A stretch of 64,000 nucleotides of DNA, taken from NCBI GenBank assembly GCA_037200385.1, contig JBBCGL010000001.1, positions 1,550,001-1,614,000 on the forward strand, given 5' to 3'. Positions 48,829 to 58,637 of the stretch are shown one piece after another (position 1 is the stretch's first letter; each line of letters starts with the position of its first letter). Under the pieces are notes generated by a model. It saw only the letters and a program-made list of their open reading frames with translations. It made no database searches and had not been told where the DNA came from. A program made the position numbers and the translations under genes. This DNA is from Rhizomicrobium sp. Lineage in GTDB: Bacteria; Pseudomonadota; Alphaproteobacteria; Micropepsales; Micropepsaceae.

Positions 48829-51228
48829 CTAATTCGCGACCGTCAGCACGGCGGTCTTGAGGTCGGGCGTCGCCGAGCTGCCGCCGACCATCACGTCGAA
48901 GGCGCCCGGCTCGACCACCCGCTTCATATCCTGGTTGTACATCCTGAGCTCATGCGGCCCGAGCGCGAAGCGCAGCGTGCGGCTCTCGCCCGGCGCCAGC
49001 GTGACGCGCTGGAAGCCCTTCAGCTCCTTCACCGGCCGCGTCACCGACGCGACCTGCTGGTGGAGATAGAGCTGCACGACCTGGTCGCCGGCGCGCGCGC
49101 CGGTGTTCTTCACGTCCACCGTGACCGTCACTGCGCCGTCGGGCTTGATCGTGGCCGCCGACAGCCGCGGTGCCGAGATCTCGAACGTCGTGTAGCTGAG
49201 GCCATAGCCGAACGGGAACAGCGGCGCCGTGGTGTCGAACAGATAGCCGCGATGCGCGCTGGGCTTGTAGTTGTAGAACATCGGCAGCTGTCCCACCGAA
49301 TGCGGGATGGTCACCGGCAGGTGGCCGCCCGGATTGGCGTCGCCGAACAGCACGTCGGCCATCGCGGTGCCGGTCTCCTGGCCCAGATACCAGCCCTCGA
49401 CCAGCGCATTCGCCTTGGCCGCGACATTGTTGACGGAGAGCGGCCGTCCGTTGATCAGCACCACCACGACCGGCTTGCCCAGCGCGAAGAGCGCGTCCGC
49501 TAGCTCGTCCTGCTGCCCCACGAGATCGAGACTGTCGCGGTCGCCCAGATGGTTGTCGGCCCAGGCCTCGCGGCTGGTCTGTTCGGTGTCGCCGATCACC
49601 AGCACGATGGTGTCGGCCTTGCGCGCGACCGCGACGGCGTCGGCGATGCGCTTGCGGTTCTCCGCCGGGTCGGCGAGCTTGACGTCGTCGGCGCCCCATT
49701 CGCTGCTCTCGGTGATCCGCACGCCTTCGGCCGTCACGACATTGACGTTCGGCCCGAGCTTGGCGCGGATACCGTCCAGGATGTTCACCGTCTTGCGCGG
49801 AATGCCGGAATAGCCGCCCAGATGGATCGTGGCCGCGTTCGGCCCGATCACCGCCAGCGTCTTCCCGCTCTTCGACAGCGGCAGCGTTCCGTCGTTCTTC
49901 AGCAGCACGATGGCGCGCCGCGCCGCTTCCGCCGCCAGCGCGTCCGCCTCGGCATTGCCGGTCAGCGCATTGGCCGCTTCGGCATCGTGATAGGGATGCT
50001 CGAACAGCCCGGCCTCGAATTTCAGCGTCAGGAACCGGCGCACCGCCGCGTCGATCTCCTTCTCGCCCAGCTTGCCGGCGCGCACGGAGGCGACCAGCGT
50101 GCCGAACGACGCGCCGTTCGGATTGTCGAGGTCGACGCCGGCGCGCAGCGAGCGGATCGCCGCCGCGGCGTGGTCCGGCACCACGTGATGGATGTCGGCG
50201 AGCTGCTCGATGGCGAAATAATCGCTCACCACCGCGCCCTTGAAGCCCCATTCGCCGCGCAGCACGCCGCTCAGCAGCCAGGTGTTCACATGGCTCGGCA
50301 CGCCGTCGATCTCGTTGTAGGACGCCATCACCGTCTGGATCTTCGTGCGGCGCACCACCTCCTCGAAGGGCGGGAAGAAATTCTCGCGCAGCGTGCGCTC
50401 GCCATAGGGCGCGGGGCCGACATTGGTGCCGCTCTCGGGCTGGCCGTGTCCCGTCATGTGCTTGAGGGTCGCGAACACCTTGTCGGAGGCCAGCGGCAGC
50501 GTATCGCCCTGCAGCCCTTGCACCGCCGCCACGCCCATCTCGCCGACGAGATAGGGATCCTCGCCGAAGGTCTCCTCGATGCGGCCCCAGCGCGGATCGC
50601 GCGCCACGTCGACCACGGGCGACAGCACCTCGTTGACGCCGCGCGCCGCGAGCTCGCGGCCCGTCACCGCATTGACCCGGCGGACGAGATCGGGGTCCCA
50701 GCTGCTCGCGAGCGCGATGGCCTGCGGAAAGCTCGTGCCGTCGACCACGACCGCGCCATGCAGGCCCTCTTCGTGGAAGAACACCGGGATGCCGAGCCGC
50801 GTCTTCTCCACCGCCCAATGCTGGATGTCGTTGATCAGCGCGGTCGCCTCGCGCGTGTCGCGGCTGCGGCCGGTGCGCTTGGTGCCTTCGAGGTCGCCGG
50901 GCCGCGCGATCTGGCCGACGCCATAAGGCAGCTGCGCGCCCGCCTTGGCGGGATCGAACTTGCCGTCGGGGGTGAGGATGGAGTCCTTGTTGTTCCAGAT
51001 CGTGCCGATCTGCGCGACCTTCTCCTCCAGCGTCATGCGCTTGAGCAGGTCTTCGACCCGCGCCGGGATCGGCGCCGACGCGTCCTTGTAAAGCGGCGCC
51101 GCGGCGGCCTGCGCTGCGGGTTTCGTCGGCGCGGGCTTCTTCGTCGGCGCCGCATCGGTGAGCGCGACAAGCGCCGTCAGCGCGGCGGCAAGGACAAGCG
51201 TGCTGGAAACCGCCCGTTGGAGCGTCAT
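48829..51228 (-). CDS. Glycoside hydrolase family 3 (beta-glucosidase/beta-xylosidase)
   Basis: A 799-residue exported GH3 enzyme with signal peptide, an A/P/K-rich linker (residues ~27-45), the (beta/alpha)8 domain, the C-terminal sandwich and a fibronectin III-like tail. The nucleophile Asp is in VVSDYFAIEQL (about residue 336), after DPRWGRIEETFGEDPYL and GYSGIPRKTVN motifs. Location among xylanases favours beta-xylosidase activity, but BglX-type beta-glucosidase is not excluded. A LacI-operator-like sequence lies 50 bases upstream (51277-51290), giving it its own promoter. Confidence 0.92.
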   Translation of the reverse strand: MTLQRAVSSTLVLAAALTALVALTDAAPTKKPAPTKPAAQAAAAPLYKDASAPIPARVEDLLKRMTLEEKVAQIGTIWNNKDSILTPDGKFDPAKAGAQLPYGVGQIARPGDLEGTKRTGRSRDTREATALINDIQHWAVEKTRLGIPVFFHEEGLHGAVVVDGTSFPQAIALASSWDPDLVRRVNAVTGRELAARGVNEVLSPVVDVARDPRWGRIEETFGEDPYLVGEMGVAAVQGLQGDTLPLASDKVFATLKHMTGHGQPESGTNVGPAPYGERTLRENFFPPFEEVVRRTKIQTVMASYNEIDGVPSHVNTWLLSGVLRGEWGFKGAVVSDYFAIEQLADIHHVVPDHAAAAIRSLRAGVDLDNPNGASFGTLVASVRAGKLGEKEIDAAVRRFLTLKFEAGLFEHPYHDAEAANALTGNAEADALAAEAARRAIVLLKNDGTLPLSKSGKTLAVIGPNAATIHLGGYSGIPRKTVNILDGIRAKLGPNVNVVTAEGVRITESSEWGADDVKLADPAENRKRIADAVAVARKADTIVLVIGDTEQTSREAWADNHLGDRDSLDLVGQQDELADALFALGKPVVVVLINGRPLSVNNVAAKANALVEGWYLGQETGTAMADVLFGDANPGGHLPVTIPHSVGQLPMFYNYKPSAHRGYLFDTTAPLFPFGYGLSYTTFEISAPRLSAATIKPDGAVTVTVDVKNTGARAGDQVVQLYLHQQVASVTRPVKELKGFQRVTLAPGESRTLRFALGPHELRMYNQDMKRVVEPGAFDVMVGGSSATPDLKTAVLTVAN

Positions 51229-51276
51229 GGCGTTCGATCCCTCTCCTGCGCCGCCGGTCGCGCCGGCGATTATTAT

Positions 51277-51290
51277 TGGTAACGCTATCA
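51277..51290. promoter_or_regulatory. LacI-type operator-like site upstream of GH3
   Basis: TGGTAACGCTATCA, an imperfect even palindrome centred on CG of the kind bound by LacI-family sugar regulators. Its first 11 bases, TGGTAACGCTA, recur at 55695-55705 upstream of the CE15/GH115 pair. Confidence 0.5.
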
Positions 51291-51327
51291 GACTAGGTAT
51301 TGCAGGCCTTTTTGTAAAGCAGCCCGC

Positions 51328-52968
51328 TCACGGCAACACGCTTATATAGTCGCGCTCGCGGTAGTCGAACCAGTCGAAATCTGCCGGATGACCGGTGCCG
51401 GCCGTGTCCTGGCAGGCCATGCCGACGAACGCACCGGTGAAGTTCGGATTGCCCGGCGCGGTCGCTTCATCCGACAAGATGCTGGCATCGAAAACTTGCG
51501 GCAGCCGAATCCATGCCGCGCCGCCGACGCGATAGGAGAACACCAGCCGCTCATAGTCGACATCGACCCGCAATTCTGTCCGCGTGCCGGGCGGGATCGG
51601 GATCGGTGCGGTGAAGGCATCGGCCTGCGGCTGATCGGGCAGCGCCGACATCACGCGGATATGCTTGCCATGCGTCTCGTCATGGCTGACGTGCAGGTAG
51701 TGGAATTTCACGCCGCTGTAATAACAGACCAGGCCCGCGGCCTGCTGGTAATGCTGCGGCTCGAAATCGAGTGCCGCCGTGGCGGTATAGCAGAAGGCCT
51801 GCTGCCGCCGCGCGACCAGCGCCTGGGTGAACAGGCTGCCGATGCTCTCGCGCCCGAACAGCCGCAGATGGCCCGGCCGCGCCGCCAGGCTGAACAGGGC
51901 ATCCGGATCGGGCGAGCGCAGCCATTGGAAGGCGAGTGGCAGGCCGGGCCCGTCGAAATCCTCGCGCTCCGGCGCGGCGGCGAAAGGGTGCGGCGGCAGG
52001 CCGGGCCCGCGAACCTCCGTATGCGGAATACCTTGCCCGTCGGCGCTGCGCAGCCAGCCGTCCGGCCCCCAAACCATCGGCTCGATCGCGGTCTCGCGCC
52101 CCAGCACGCAGCGCCCGCGATTGGGCAGCGGCCGGCCGCAGAGATAGACCATGTAGGTCTCGCCGCCCTGCGTCTCGACGAGATCGCCATGGCCGGCGCG
52201 CTGCAAGGGCGCATCGGGCCGCGTCCGCGCACTCAGGATATGGGTGTCGGGATGCAGTTCGTAGGGACCGTCGATGCTGCGCGACCGCGCCATTGTCACC
52301 GCATGGTTCCAGCCCGTGCCGCCCTCGGCGGTGATCAGGTAATACCAGCCGCCGCGCTTGTAGAGATGCGGCGCCTCGGTGAGGCCCAGCGGCGTGCCGG
52401 TGAAGATCAGCCGCCGCGCGCCGACCAGGCGCTGCGCGTCATGCGCATATTCCTGCAGCACGATGCCCGCGAAGCGGTTGTTGCCGGGGCGGTGGTCCCA
52501 CAGCATGTTGACGAAATATTTCCGGCCATCGTCGTCGTGGAACAGCGACGGATCGAAGCCGCTCGAATTCAGGAAGACCGGATCGGACCACTCGCCGTCG
52601 ATCCGCTCCGCCGTGACGAGATAGTTGTGGAAGTCGCGCAGGCTCGCGCCCGACGCGCCGCCCACGCTGGTGCGGCCGTAGCGCTTCACATCGGTGTAGA
52701 TCAGCCAGAACCGACCGTCGGCATGGCTCAGGCACGGCGCCCAGACGCCGCCGGAATCCGGATCGCCGCGCAGGTCGAGCTGGCGCGCCCGCCGCAGCGG
52801 CCGCGTCAGCAGGCGCCAGTGCTGCAAGTCGCGCGAGTGGTGAATCTGCACCCCGGGAAACCATTCGAAAGTCGAGGTCGCGATGTAGTAGTCGTCACCG
52901 ACGCGGACGATCGACGGATCGGGGTTGAAGCCGCGCAAGATGGGATTGCGGATCGTGTTACCGGACAT
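51328..52968 (-). CDS. Glycoside hydrolase family 43 beta-xylosidase
   Basis: A 546-residue GH43 enzyme: five-bladed propeller followed by the C-terminal beta-sandwich (GH43_C2-like) typical of XynB-type xylosidases. The general base is D17 in GFNPDPSI; SSGFDPSLFHDDDG holds the middle Asp and LGLTEAPHLYK the acid Glu. No signal peptide is apparent, so it acts in the cytoplasm on imported xylo-oligosaccharides. The start ATG (52966-52968) overlaps the MFS gene by 11 bp. Confidence 0.92.
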   Translation of the reverse strand: MSGNTIRNPILRGFNPDPSIVRVGDDYYIATSTFEWFPGVQIHHSRDLQHWRLLTRPLRRARQLDLRGDPDSGGVWAPCLSHADGRFWLIYTDVKRYGRTSVGGASGASLRDFHNYLVTAERIDGEWSDPVFLNSSGFDPSLFHDDDGRKYFVNMLWDHRPGNNRFAGIVLQEYAHDAQRLVGARRLIFTGTPLGLTEAPHLYKRGGWYYLITAEGGTGWNHAVTMARSRSIDGPYELHPDTHILSARTRPDAPLQRAGHGDLVETQGGETYMVYLCGRPLPNRGRCVLGRETAIEPMVWGPDGWLRSADGQGIPHTEVRGPGLPPHPFAAAPEREDFDGPGLPLAFQWLRSPDPDALFSLAARPGHLRLFGRESIGSLFTQALVARRQQAFCYTATAALDFEPQHYQQAAGLVCYYSGVKFHYLHVSHDETHGKHIRVMSALPDQPQADAFTAPIPIPPGTRTELRVDVDYERLVFSYRVGGAAWIRLPQVFDASILSDEATAPGNPNFTGAFVGMACQDTAGTGHPADFDWFDYRERDYISVLP

Positions 52969-54205
52969 GGCGCTCCCGCACGAAAGACCAAAGGACGACG
53001 GCACCGACGATGTCGAGCACCGCGAGGGCCACGAAGAAGGGCGAATAGCCCACCAGCGCGACCAGCCCGCCGACCATCGTGTTGAAGATGAGCGCACCGG
53101 TATTGCCGAAGGTCCCCGCCATGCCGGCCACCGTCGCGACCTCGCCGCGGCGGAAGAGATCGGTCGCCATGGTGATGACGGTCACCGACAGCGTCTGATG
53201 CGCGAAAGCCCCAAGACAGAGCAGCGCGATCGCCGCATAGGGATCGGCGACGAAGCCGGTGAAGGCGATGCCGGTCATCATCGCGGCGCCCAGCGTGAAG
53301 GCGCCGCGCCGCGCATCGATCAACCCGACGCCGAATTTCTGCAGCGCCAGCACCACCAGCGGCCCGAACAGGCTGCCCAGATCGGCGGCGAGGAAGGGCA
53401 GCCAGGCGAACAGCGCGATATGCCGAAGGTCGAAATGATGCGCCTTCACCAGGTAGAGCGGCAGCCAGAAGGTCAGCGCCGCCCAGGTCGGATCGGCGAG
53501 GAAGCGCGGCAGCGCGATGCCCCAGAAATTGCGCTGTTGCAGAAGGGAAAGAAGCGACGGCCGCGCCAACTGCGCGGTCAGATGCGGCTCCTGCCCCGCT
53601 TCGATATAAGCGCGCTCGCTGCCGGTCAGCGCCTTGTGGTCCTCGCGCGGCCGGTACAACAGAAGCCATAGCACGACCCAGGCCAAGCCCAGCGCGCCGG
53701 TGATGACGAACGCCATCTGCCAGTCATAAGCGATGATCGCCCAGGCCACGAGCGGCGGCGCCAGCATCGAGCCGACCGAGGCGCCGATATTGTAGATCCC
53801 GCCGGCGATGCCGCGCTCGCGTGCCGGGAACCACTCCGACACCACTTTCATCCCGGCCGGATTGGCCGAGCCTTCGGCAAAGCCGAGCAGGCCGCGCAAT
53901 CCCGCCAGGGTCTGCCAGTTGTGCGCCAAGCCATGCGCCATGCACACCACCGACCACGCCGCGGCACAGATCGCCATGCCGATCCGCAGGCCGACCGTGT
54001 CGAGGAAGAAGCCGACCGCCGGCTGCGCCATGATCGCGAGCTGGAAGGCGAGCAGGACCCAGGAATATTCCCGCTCGCCGATATGCAGATCCGCCAGCAC
54101 GGTCGGCGCCGCGACCGACAGCGTGCTGCGCGTCAGGAAATTGAGCGTCGCACCCAGCATGATGAGGCCGATGGTCCACCAGCGCAGGCCGACGATCTTT
54201 CCCAT
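52958..54205 (-). CDS. MFS transporter, hexuronate (ExuT)-like, copy 2
   Basis: A 415-residue, 12-helix transporter of the same family as copy 1: ATLNFLTRSTLSVAAPTVLA, FAEGSANPAGMKVVSEWFPA and FWLPLYLVKAHHFDLRHI. It starts 1 bp after the CE15 gene and overlaps GH43, so CE15-MFS-GH43 form one operon. With copy 1 it gives the locus two related importers, perhaps for different uronates or aldobiouronic acids (inference). Confidence 0.88.
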   Translation of the reverse strand: MGKIVGLRWWTIGLIMLGATLNFLTRSTLSVAAPTVLADLHIGEREYSWVLLAFQLAIMAQPAVGFFLDTVGLRIGMAICAAAWSVVCMAHGLAHNWQTLAGLRGLLGFAEGSANPAGMKVVSEWFPARERGIAGGIYNIGASVGSMLAPPLVAWAIIAYDWQMAFVITGALGLAWVVLWLLLYRPREDHKALTGSERAYIEAGQEPHLTAQLARPSLLSLLQQRNFWGIALPRFLADPTWAALTFWLPLYLVKAHHFDLRHIALFAWLPFLAADLGSLFGPLVVLALQKFGVGLIDARRGAFTLGAAMMTGIAFTGFVADPYAAIALLCLGAFAHQTLSVTVITMATDLFRRGEVATVAGMAGTFGNTGALIFNTMVGGLVALVGYSPFFVALAVLDIVGAVVLWSFVRERHVR

Positions 54206-54206
54206 C

Positions 54207-55487
54207 TCACCCCTTCTTCGGTGCCGGCCGCAGATAGCGCTGCGCGAAGGCGAGGAAGGCCGGCCAGTTCGGCTCCGGCGTGTGCCCCTCCGCATGCTGG
54301 CGGAAGGCTAGCTCGCCGCCGGTCAGCCCCTTGCCGACCGGCGGCATGGTGGCCGTCTCCAGGCCCTTCTTGCCGAGCAGCGCATAGACCGGTCCGGCCG
54401 CCACCTCGGCCATGAACATGCCGCGTGGATCGACCCAATTGTCGCCCTTCGCGCCCGCGCCGACGAAGATGGGTCGCGGCGCCGCCAGCGCGAACAGCTC
54501 ATGCGCGTCGACCGGCAGGTCGGCCGCCGTCTTCGGCCCGGCATATTGCAGGAATTCGCCGGCGAACCAGTGATACTCGCCGGTGCCCGCGAGATTCTCG
54601 ATCCGCTCGCCGAAATTGCGCCGCAGCAGCGCCGCGCCGCCCGCGCCGGAGGACGAGATGTAGGCCACGGCATAGCGTGCATCATAGGCCATCGCGATCA
54701 GCGCCGCCTTGCCATAGCGCGAATGTCCCGCGATGCCGACATGCGCGGAATCGATCGCGGCGTCCTCCTCGAAATAATCCATCGCGCGACTGGCGCCCCA
54801 GGCCCAGGCGCGCAACACGCCCCAGTCGTGCAGGTCGCGCGGCTTGCCGGCGTTGACCAATCCGATCACGCCCTTGACCAGGTCCGCGCCGTCGTCCGGC
54901 TGCACGCTCGTGACGTCCAGCTCCGCCGCGCCCCAGCCCCTGGCCAGCACCTGCGCGCGCCAGGTCGACGGCCGGCCCGCTTTCGCGCCGCCCGAAAGCA
55001 GCAGGACCACCGGCACCGGCGCCTTGGCGCTCGCCGGCAGGCTCACCGTCATCGTGATGTCGAACGCGGCGGGGCTCAGCCCGCCCGGATGAGCCACGAG
55101 ATGGCGCGTCGTCGCCGCCACCTTGCCGATCGTCTCCGGCGCGGTGCCCGCCACGACCCATTTGAGGATCGGTGCAGCCGCCGGCAGCTTGCCGTAGACT
55201 TCGGCCTCGTAGTCTGTGGCGATCTCCTCGCGGCGGTGCTGCCACCACATGTCGCGCGACGTGACCGGCGTGCCGTCCCTGAGCTTCAGCGGATCGGGCA
55301 GGTCGGGCGCCGGGTTCGCCTTGGCCTCGTCGTAATTGGCCGCGTTCGGCGCCCTGGCATCGCCGTCGACGCCGGGGCGCAGCGTGGTGATATGGAGTTC
55401 GTCCAGAATACGTTGGTGGTCCTGCTCCGCCGTCAGCGGCACGGTTGCCGCCAGCGCGGCCGCCATCGCGAAGATCGCCAGCCGCAT
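54207..55487 (-). CDS. Glucuronoyl esterase (CE15 family)
   Basis: A 426-residue exported alpha/beta hydrolase (signal peptide MRLAIFAMAAALAATVPLTA). The nucleophile elbow GIAGHSRYGKAALIA (Ser near residue 256) matches the G-x-S-R-x-G-K motif of CE15; the WAWGASRAMDYFEED segment and a late His (HAEGH) complete the picture. CE15 enzymes cut the ester between 4-O-methylglucuronate side chains and lignin. The gene is divergent from GH115, with LacI-like and palindromic elements between them. Confidence 0.88.
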   Translation of the reverse strand: MRLAIFAMAAALAATVPLTAEQDHQRILDELHITTLRPGVDGDARAPNAANYDEAKANPAPDLPDPLKLRDGTPVTSRDMWWQHRREEIATDYEAEVYGKLPAAAPILKWVVAGTAPETIGKVAATTRHLVAHPGGLSPAAFDITMTVSLPASAKAPVPVVLLLSGGAKAGRPSTWRAQVLARGWGAAELDVTSVQPDDGADLVKGVIGLVNAGKPRDLHDWGVLRAWAWGASRAMDYFEEDAAIDSAHVGIAGHSRYGKAALIAMAYDARYAVAYISSSGAGGAALLRRNFGERIENLAGTGEYHWFAGEFLQYAGPKTAADLPVDAHELFALAAPRPIFVGAGAKGDNWVDPRGMFMAEVAAGPVYALLGKKGLETATMPPVGKGLTGGELAFRQHAEGHTPEPNWPAFLAFAQRYLRPAPKKG

Positions 55488-55694
55488 CAGCCGCGCTCCG
55501 CGTCCGGCACCGTGTGCCCGGTCGTGCTCCGCATCTTCATGCCATCGCCTCCAGAATGATTTCCGCGGTCAAACTGCATGCTGACCGTGACGGTCGCAAC
55601 GGTGTACCTGTCCGGCGCTTCATTCGCTTCAGCCTCGCTGCCCCCTTCTTTCTCGTCTTGGCGCGCAGACCACATTGAGCAGGGCGCGATGAAG

Positions 55695-55708
55695 TGGTAA
55701 CGCTACCT
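55695..55708. promoter_or_regulatory. LacI-type operator-like site between CE15 and GH115 genes
   Basis: TGGTAACGCTACCT, halves GGTAAC and GCTACC pairing with one mismatch. It shares TGGTAACGCTA with the site before GH3, so one LacI-family regulator (not in this window) may control both leftward units and the GH115 unit. Confidence 0.5.
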
Positions 55709-55725
55709 TTGGCGGGCGCCAAAGG
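55706..55725. promoter_or_regulatory. Perfect 9-bp inverted repeat overlapping the operator-like site
   Basis: CCTTTGGCGGGCGCCAAAGG: 9-bp arms around GG, about 55 bases upstream of the GH115 start. It could be a second regulator site or an mRNA 5' hairpin. Confidence 0.45.
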
Positions 55726-55778
55726 AAAAATCCAACAATCGACGCTGCGCTGCGAAATCGAATTTGGTGCGCTGCAAT

Positions 55779-58637
55779 ATGTGGGACGCATTGCAGAAAC
55801 TCGGCTGGAGCATCGCCTTGGCGCTGCTCGCAACCCTGCCGGCGCGGGCCGGGAGTGTCACTCTATATAGCGATGCTCAGGTCGCGAGCATCGTCACCGA
55901 CGGCGCCGCCAGCCGGCCGCTGAACAAGGCGGCCGCCCTGCTGGCGCACGACCTGACCGCGCTGACCGGCCATGCACCGAAAATCGCGACCGGTCCGGGC
56001 GGCGTCGACGGCACGGCGGTGATCGTCGGCCGGATCGACCAGCCCTGGATCGCCAGCCTGCTCAGAGCCAACCGCCTCGACACCGCCCCCATCGCCGGCA
56101 AGTGGGAGACCTATGGCCGCGCCGTCGTTCCCGCGCCATGGAATCCGAAGCAGCGGGCGCTTCTGATCTTCGGCTCCGACACGCGCGGCGCGATCTATGG
56201 CGTGATCGACCTGACGCGCGAACTGGGCGTCTCGGCCTGGGAATGGTGGGCGGACGTGACGATCCGCAAGGTCGCGACCCTCACGGTCGACGCCGCGCTG
56301 CGCTATTCCCGGGAGCCGTCCGTCCGCTATCGCGCCATCTTCCTCAACGACGAGGATTTCGGGCTGAAGCCCTGGGCGGCGAAGACCTATGAGCCCGAGG
56401 CCGGCACCGTCGGTCCGCGCACCTATGCCCGTATCTTCGAGCTGATGTGGCGGCTGAAGGCCGACACGATCTGGCCCGCCATGCACAAGGGCACGGTGGC
56501 GTTCGACGACGTGCCCGGCAATGCCCAAACCGCCGACGACTACGCCATCATCCACGCGACCAGCCATGCCGAGCCCATGCTGCGCAACAACGACCGGGAA
56601 TGGGATCCGGCCAGGCGCGGACCGTTCAACTGGCAGACCAATCGCCAGGCCCTGCTCGACTACTGGGACGAGGCCGTCGACGGCCACAAGCAGTATGAGA
56701 ACATCTACACGCTGGGCCTGCGCGGCGTCGGCGACTACCCGATGCTGGGCGCCGATGGGCCGGAGCAGATGCGCGACATCCTCACGGACGTCTTCGGCCG
56801 GCAGCGCGCCATCCTCGCGCATCGCCTCGGGCGGCCGGCGAACACGATCCCGCAGGTCTTCACGCCTTACAAGGAAGTGCTGCCGGCCTACGACACCGGG
56901 CTCAAAGTGCCCGACGACGTCACGCTCACCTGGCCGGACGACAATTTCGGCTATATCCGCCGCCTCTCGAATCCGCAGGAGCGCGGGCGTAGCGGCGGCT
57001 CGGGCGTCTATTATCACATCTCCTATTGGGGCGGGCCGATGTCCTATCTCTGGCTCGCCTCGGCGCATCCCGCGCTGATGTGGGAGGAGATGCGCAAGGC
57101 CTATCTGTTCGACGCACGGCGCATCTGGGTGCTCAATGTCGGCGACATCAAGCCGGGCGAGTATCTCAGCCAGCTCTTCCTCGACATGGCGTGGGACGAC
57201 GACGCCTTCGCCGACATCGCGAGCGTGCGGGCGCATCTGCACGCCTTCGCCGCGGCCCAGTTCGGCGCAGAGCATGCCGATGCGATCACCGATATCCTGT
57301 GGCGCTATTACGACCTCGCCTTCTCGCGCAAGCCCGAGTTCATGGGCTTCAACACGCACTACCCGACCACCGCACCGCGCCAGACCGACTTCGACATGAT
57401 CGACTTCGGCGACGAGAACGCGCGCCGCCTCGAGGCCTATCGCGACATCGCGGCCCGCGCCGCCGCCCTGCGCACGACGCTGCCGAGCGACCGGTGGGAT
57501 GCGTTCGATCAGCTGGTCTTCTATCCGGTCGGCGCCGCCGCCGCGATCAACGAACGCGCCCTCGATCTCGACAAGGCCATCGCCTATGGCCTGCAGCGCC
57601 GCGCCAGTGCCAATGCCTACGCGCTGCGGGCGCGTGACGCGCATGCGGCGCTGCTCGCCGGCGCGGCCGCCTACAACGCGATGGGCGGCGGCAAATGGCG
57701 CGGCATGATGGACATCGCGCCGGCGAAGCTGCCGCAATACGACCAGCCCGACTATCCGTACTGGAGCAACAGCGGCGACGCGAGCTGCGCGCTGCAGGCT
57801 GAGGGCGGAAGCTATTACGACAGGGGTGGCGCCACGCCGGCCCTGCCGCCCTTCCATCGCGAATTGCCGCGCACGCGCTACATCGATCTTTTCCTGAAGG
57901 CGCCGGCGCTGGCGCACTGGACGGCGACTCCGAGCGCGCCGTGGATCAGGCTCGACCGCCTCCGGGGCGCTTTCGACGCCCGGACCGCGGAACAGCGCCT
58001 GCACGTCTCCATCGACTGGGAGGCCGCGCCCGACGGCGGGCAAGGCAGCATCGCGCTGACCTGCGACGGCACAGTGACGACGCTCGCCGTGACCGTCCGC
58101 CTCGCGCCGCGCAACACCGTGAAGGATGTTTCGTTCCTCGAAGAGGATCGCATCGTCTCGATCTATGCGACTCATCCCGACATGATGACCGGCGCCTGGG
58201 AGGTTCTGAACGGCCTCGGCCATACCGGCGCCAGCCTGCGCAGCGCGCTGAACACGGAATCGTCCGAAACAAGCGGCCCCAGCGCAACCTACCGCTTCGC
58301 CACCACCACGGCCGACGATCGGGCGACGCTGCGGGTGATCGCGCTTCCCGTGCTCCCTATCACATCGCGGAACGGCATGCGGGTCGCGGTTGCGATCGAC
58401 GGCGGCGCGCCGGTCGTGCTCGATTTCAAGACCGCCGAATTCAGCGCCGCCTGGCGGCAGAACGTGCTCGGCAACAGCGCGGTGGGCGAAGTGAACGCCC
58501 TGCGGCTCGCGCCCGGGGCGCACACGCTGCGCGTCACCGCGCTCGACCCCGGCGTGATCCTCGACCGTTTCGAGATCGCCTTCGACGGCGCACCCCGCGC
58601 CTATGACCCGGTGCCCGAAACGAGGATCGTGAAATGA
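55779..58637 (+). CDS. Glycoside hydrolase family 115 xylan alpha-1,2-glucuronidase
   Basis: A 952-residue exported enzyme (start ATG 55779 after a TTG/GTG pair; signal peptide MWDALQKLGWSIALALLATL). The order is typical of GH115: an N-terminal GH20-like alpha/beta domain (NKAAALLAHDLTALTGHAPK), a large barrel with RYRAIFLNDEDFGLKPW and LKADTIWPAMHKGTVAF, VFTPYKEVLPAYDTG and WPDDNFGYIRRLS, then helical and C-terminal beta domains. GH115 removes 4-O-methylglucuronate from internal positions of xylan. The stop overlaps the GH10 start (ATGA). Confidence 0.92.
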   Translation: MWDALQKLGWSIALALLATLPARAGSVTLYSDAQVASIVTDGAASRPLNKAAALLAHDLTALTGHAPKIATGPGGVDGTAVIVGRIDQPWIASLLRANRLDTAPIAGKWETYGRAVVPAPWNPKQRALLIFGSDTRGAIYGVIDLTRELGVSAWEWWADVTIRKVATLTVDAALRYSREPSVRYRAIFLNDEDFGLKPWAAKTYEPEAGTVGPRTYARIFELMWRLKADTIWPAMHKGTVAFDDVPGNAQTADDYAIIHATSHAEPMLRNNDREWDPARRGPFNWQTNRQALLDYWDEAVDGHKQYENIYTLGLRGVGDYPMLGADGPEQMRDILTDVFGRQRAILAHRLGRPANTIPQVFTPYKEVLPAYDTGLKVPDDVTLTWPDDNFGYIRRLSNPQERGRSGGSGVYYHISYWGGPMSYLWLASAHPALMWEEMRKAYLFDARRIWVLNVGDIKPGEYLSQLFLDMAWDDDAFADIASVRAHLHAFAAAQFGAEHADAITDILWRYYDLAFSRKPEFMGFNTHYPTTAPRQTDFDMIDFGDENARRLEAYRDIAARAAALRTTLPSDRWDAFDQLVFYPVGAAAAINERALDLDKAIAYGLQRRASANAYALRARDAHAALLAGAAAYNAMGGGKWRGMMDIAPAKLPQYDQPDYPYWSNSGDASCALQAEGGSYYDRGGATPALPPFHRELPRTRYIDLFLKAPALAHWTATPSAPWIRLDRLRGAFDARTAEQRLHVSIDWEAAPDGGQGSIALTCDGTVTTLAVTVRLAPRNTVKDVSFLEEDRIVSIYATHPDMMTGAWEVLNGLGHTGASLRSALNTESSETSGPSATYRFATTTADDRATLRVIALPVLPITSRNGMRVAVAIDGGAPVVLDFKTAEFSAAWRQNVLGNSAVGEVNALRLAPGAHTLRVTALDPGVILDRFEIAFDGAPRAYDPVPETRIVK

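Noticed and set aside
55863-58523. Leftward open frame of about 886 codons opposite GH115
   Set aside because: Shadow of the GH115 gene; low-complexity composition and no recognisable motif.
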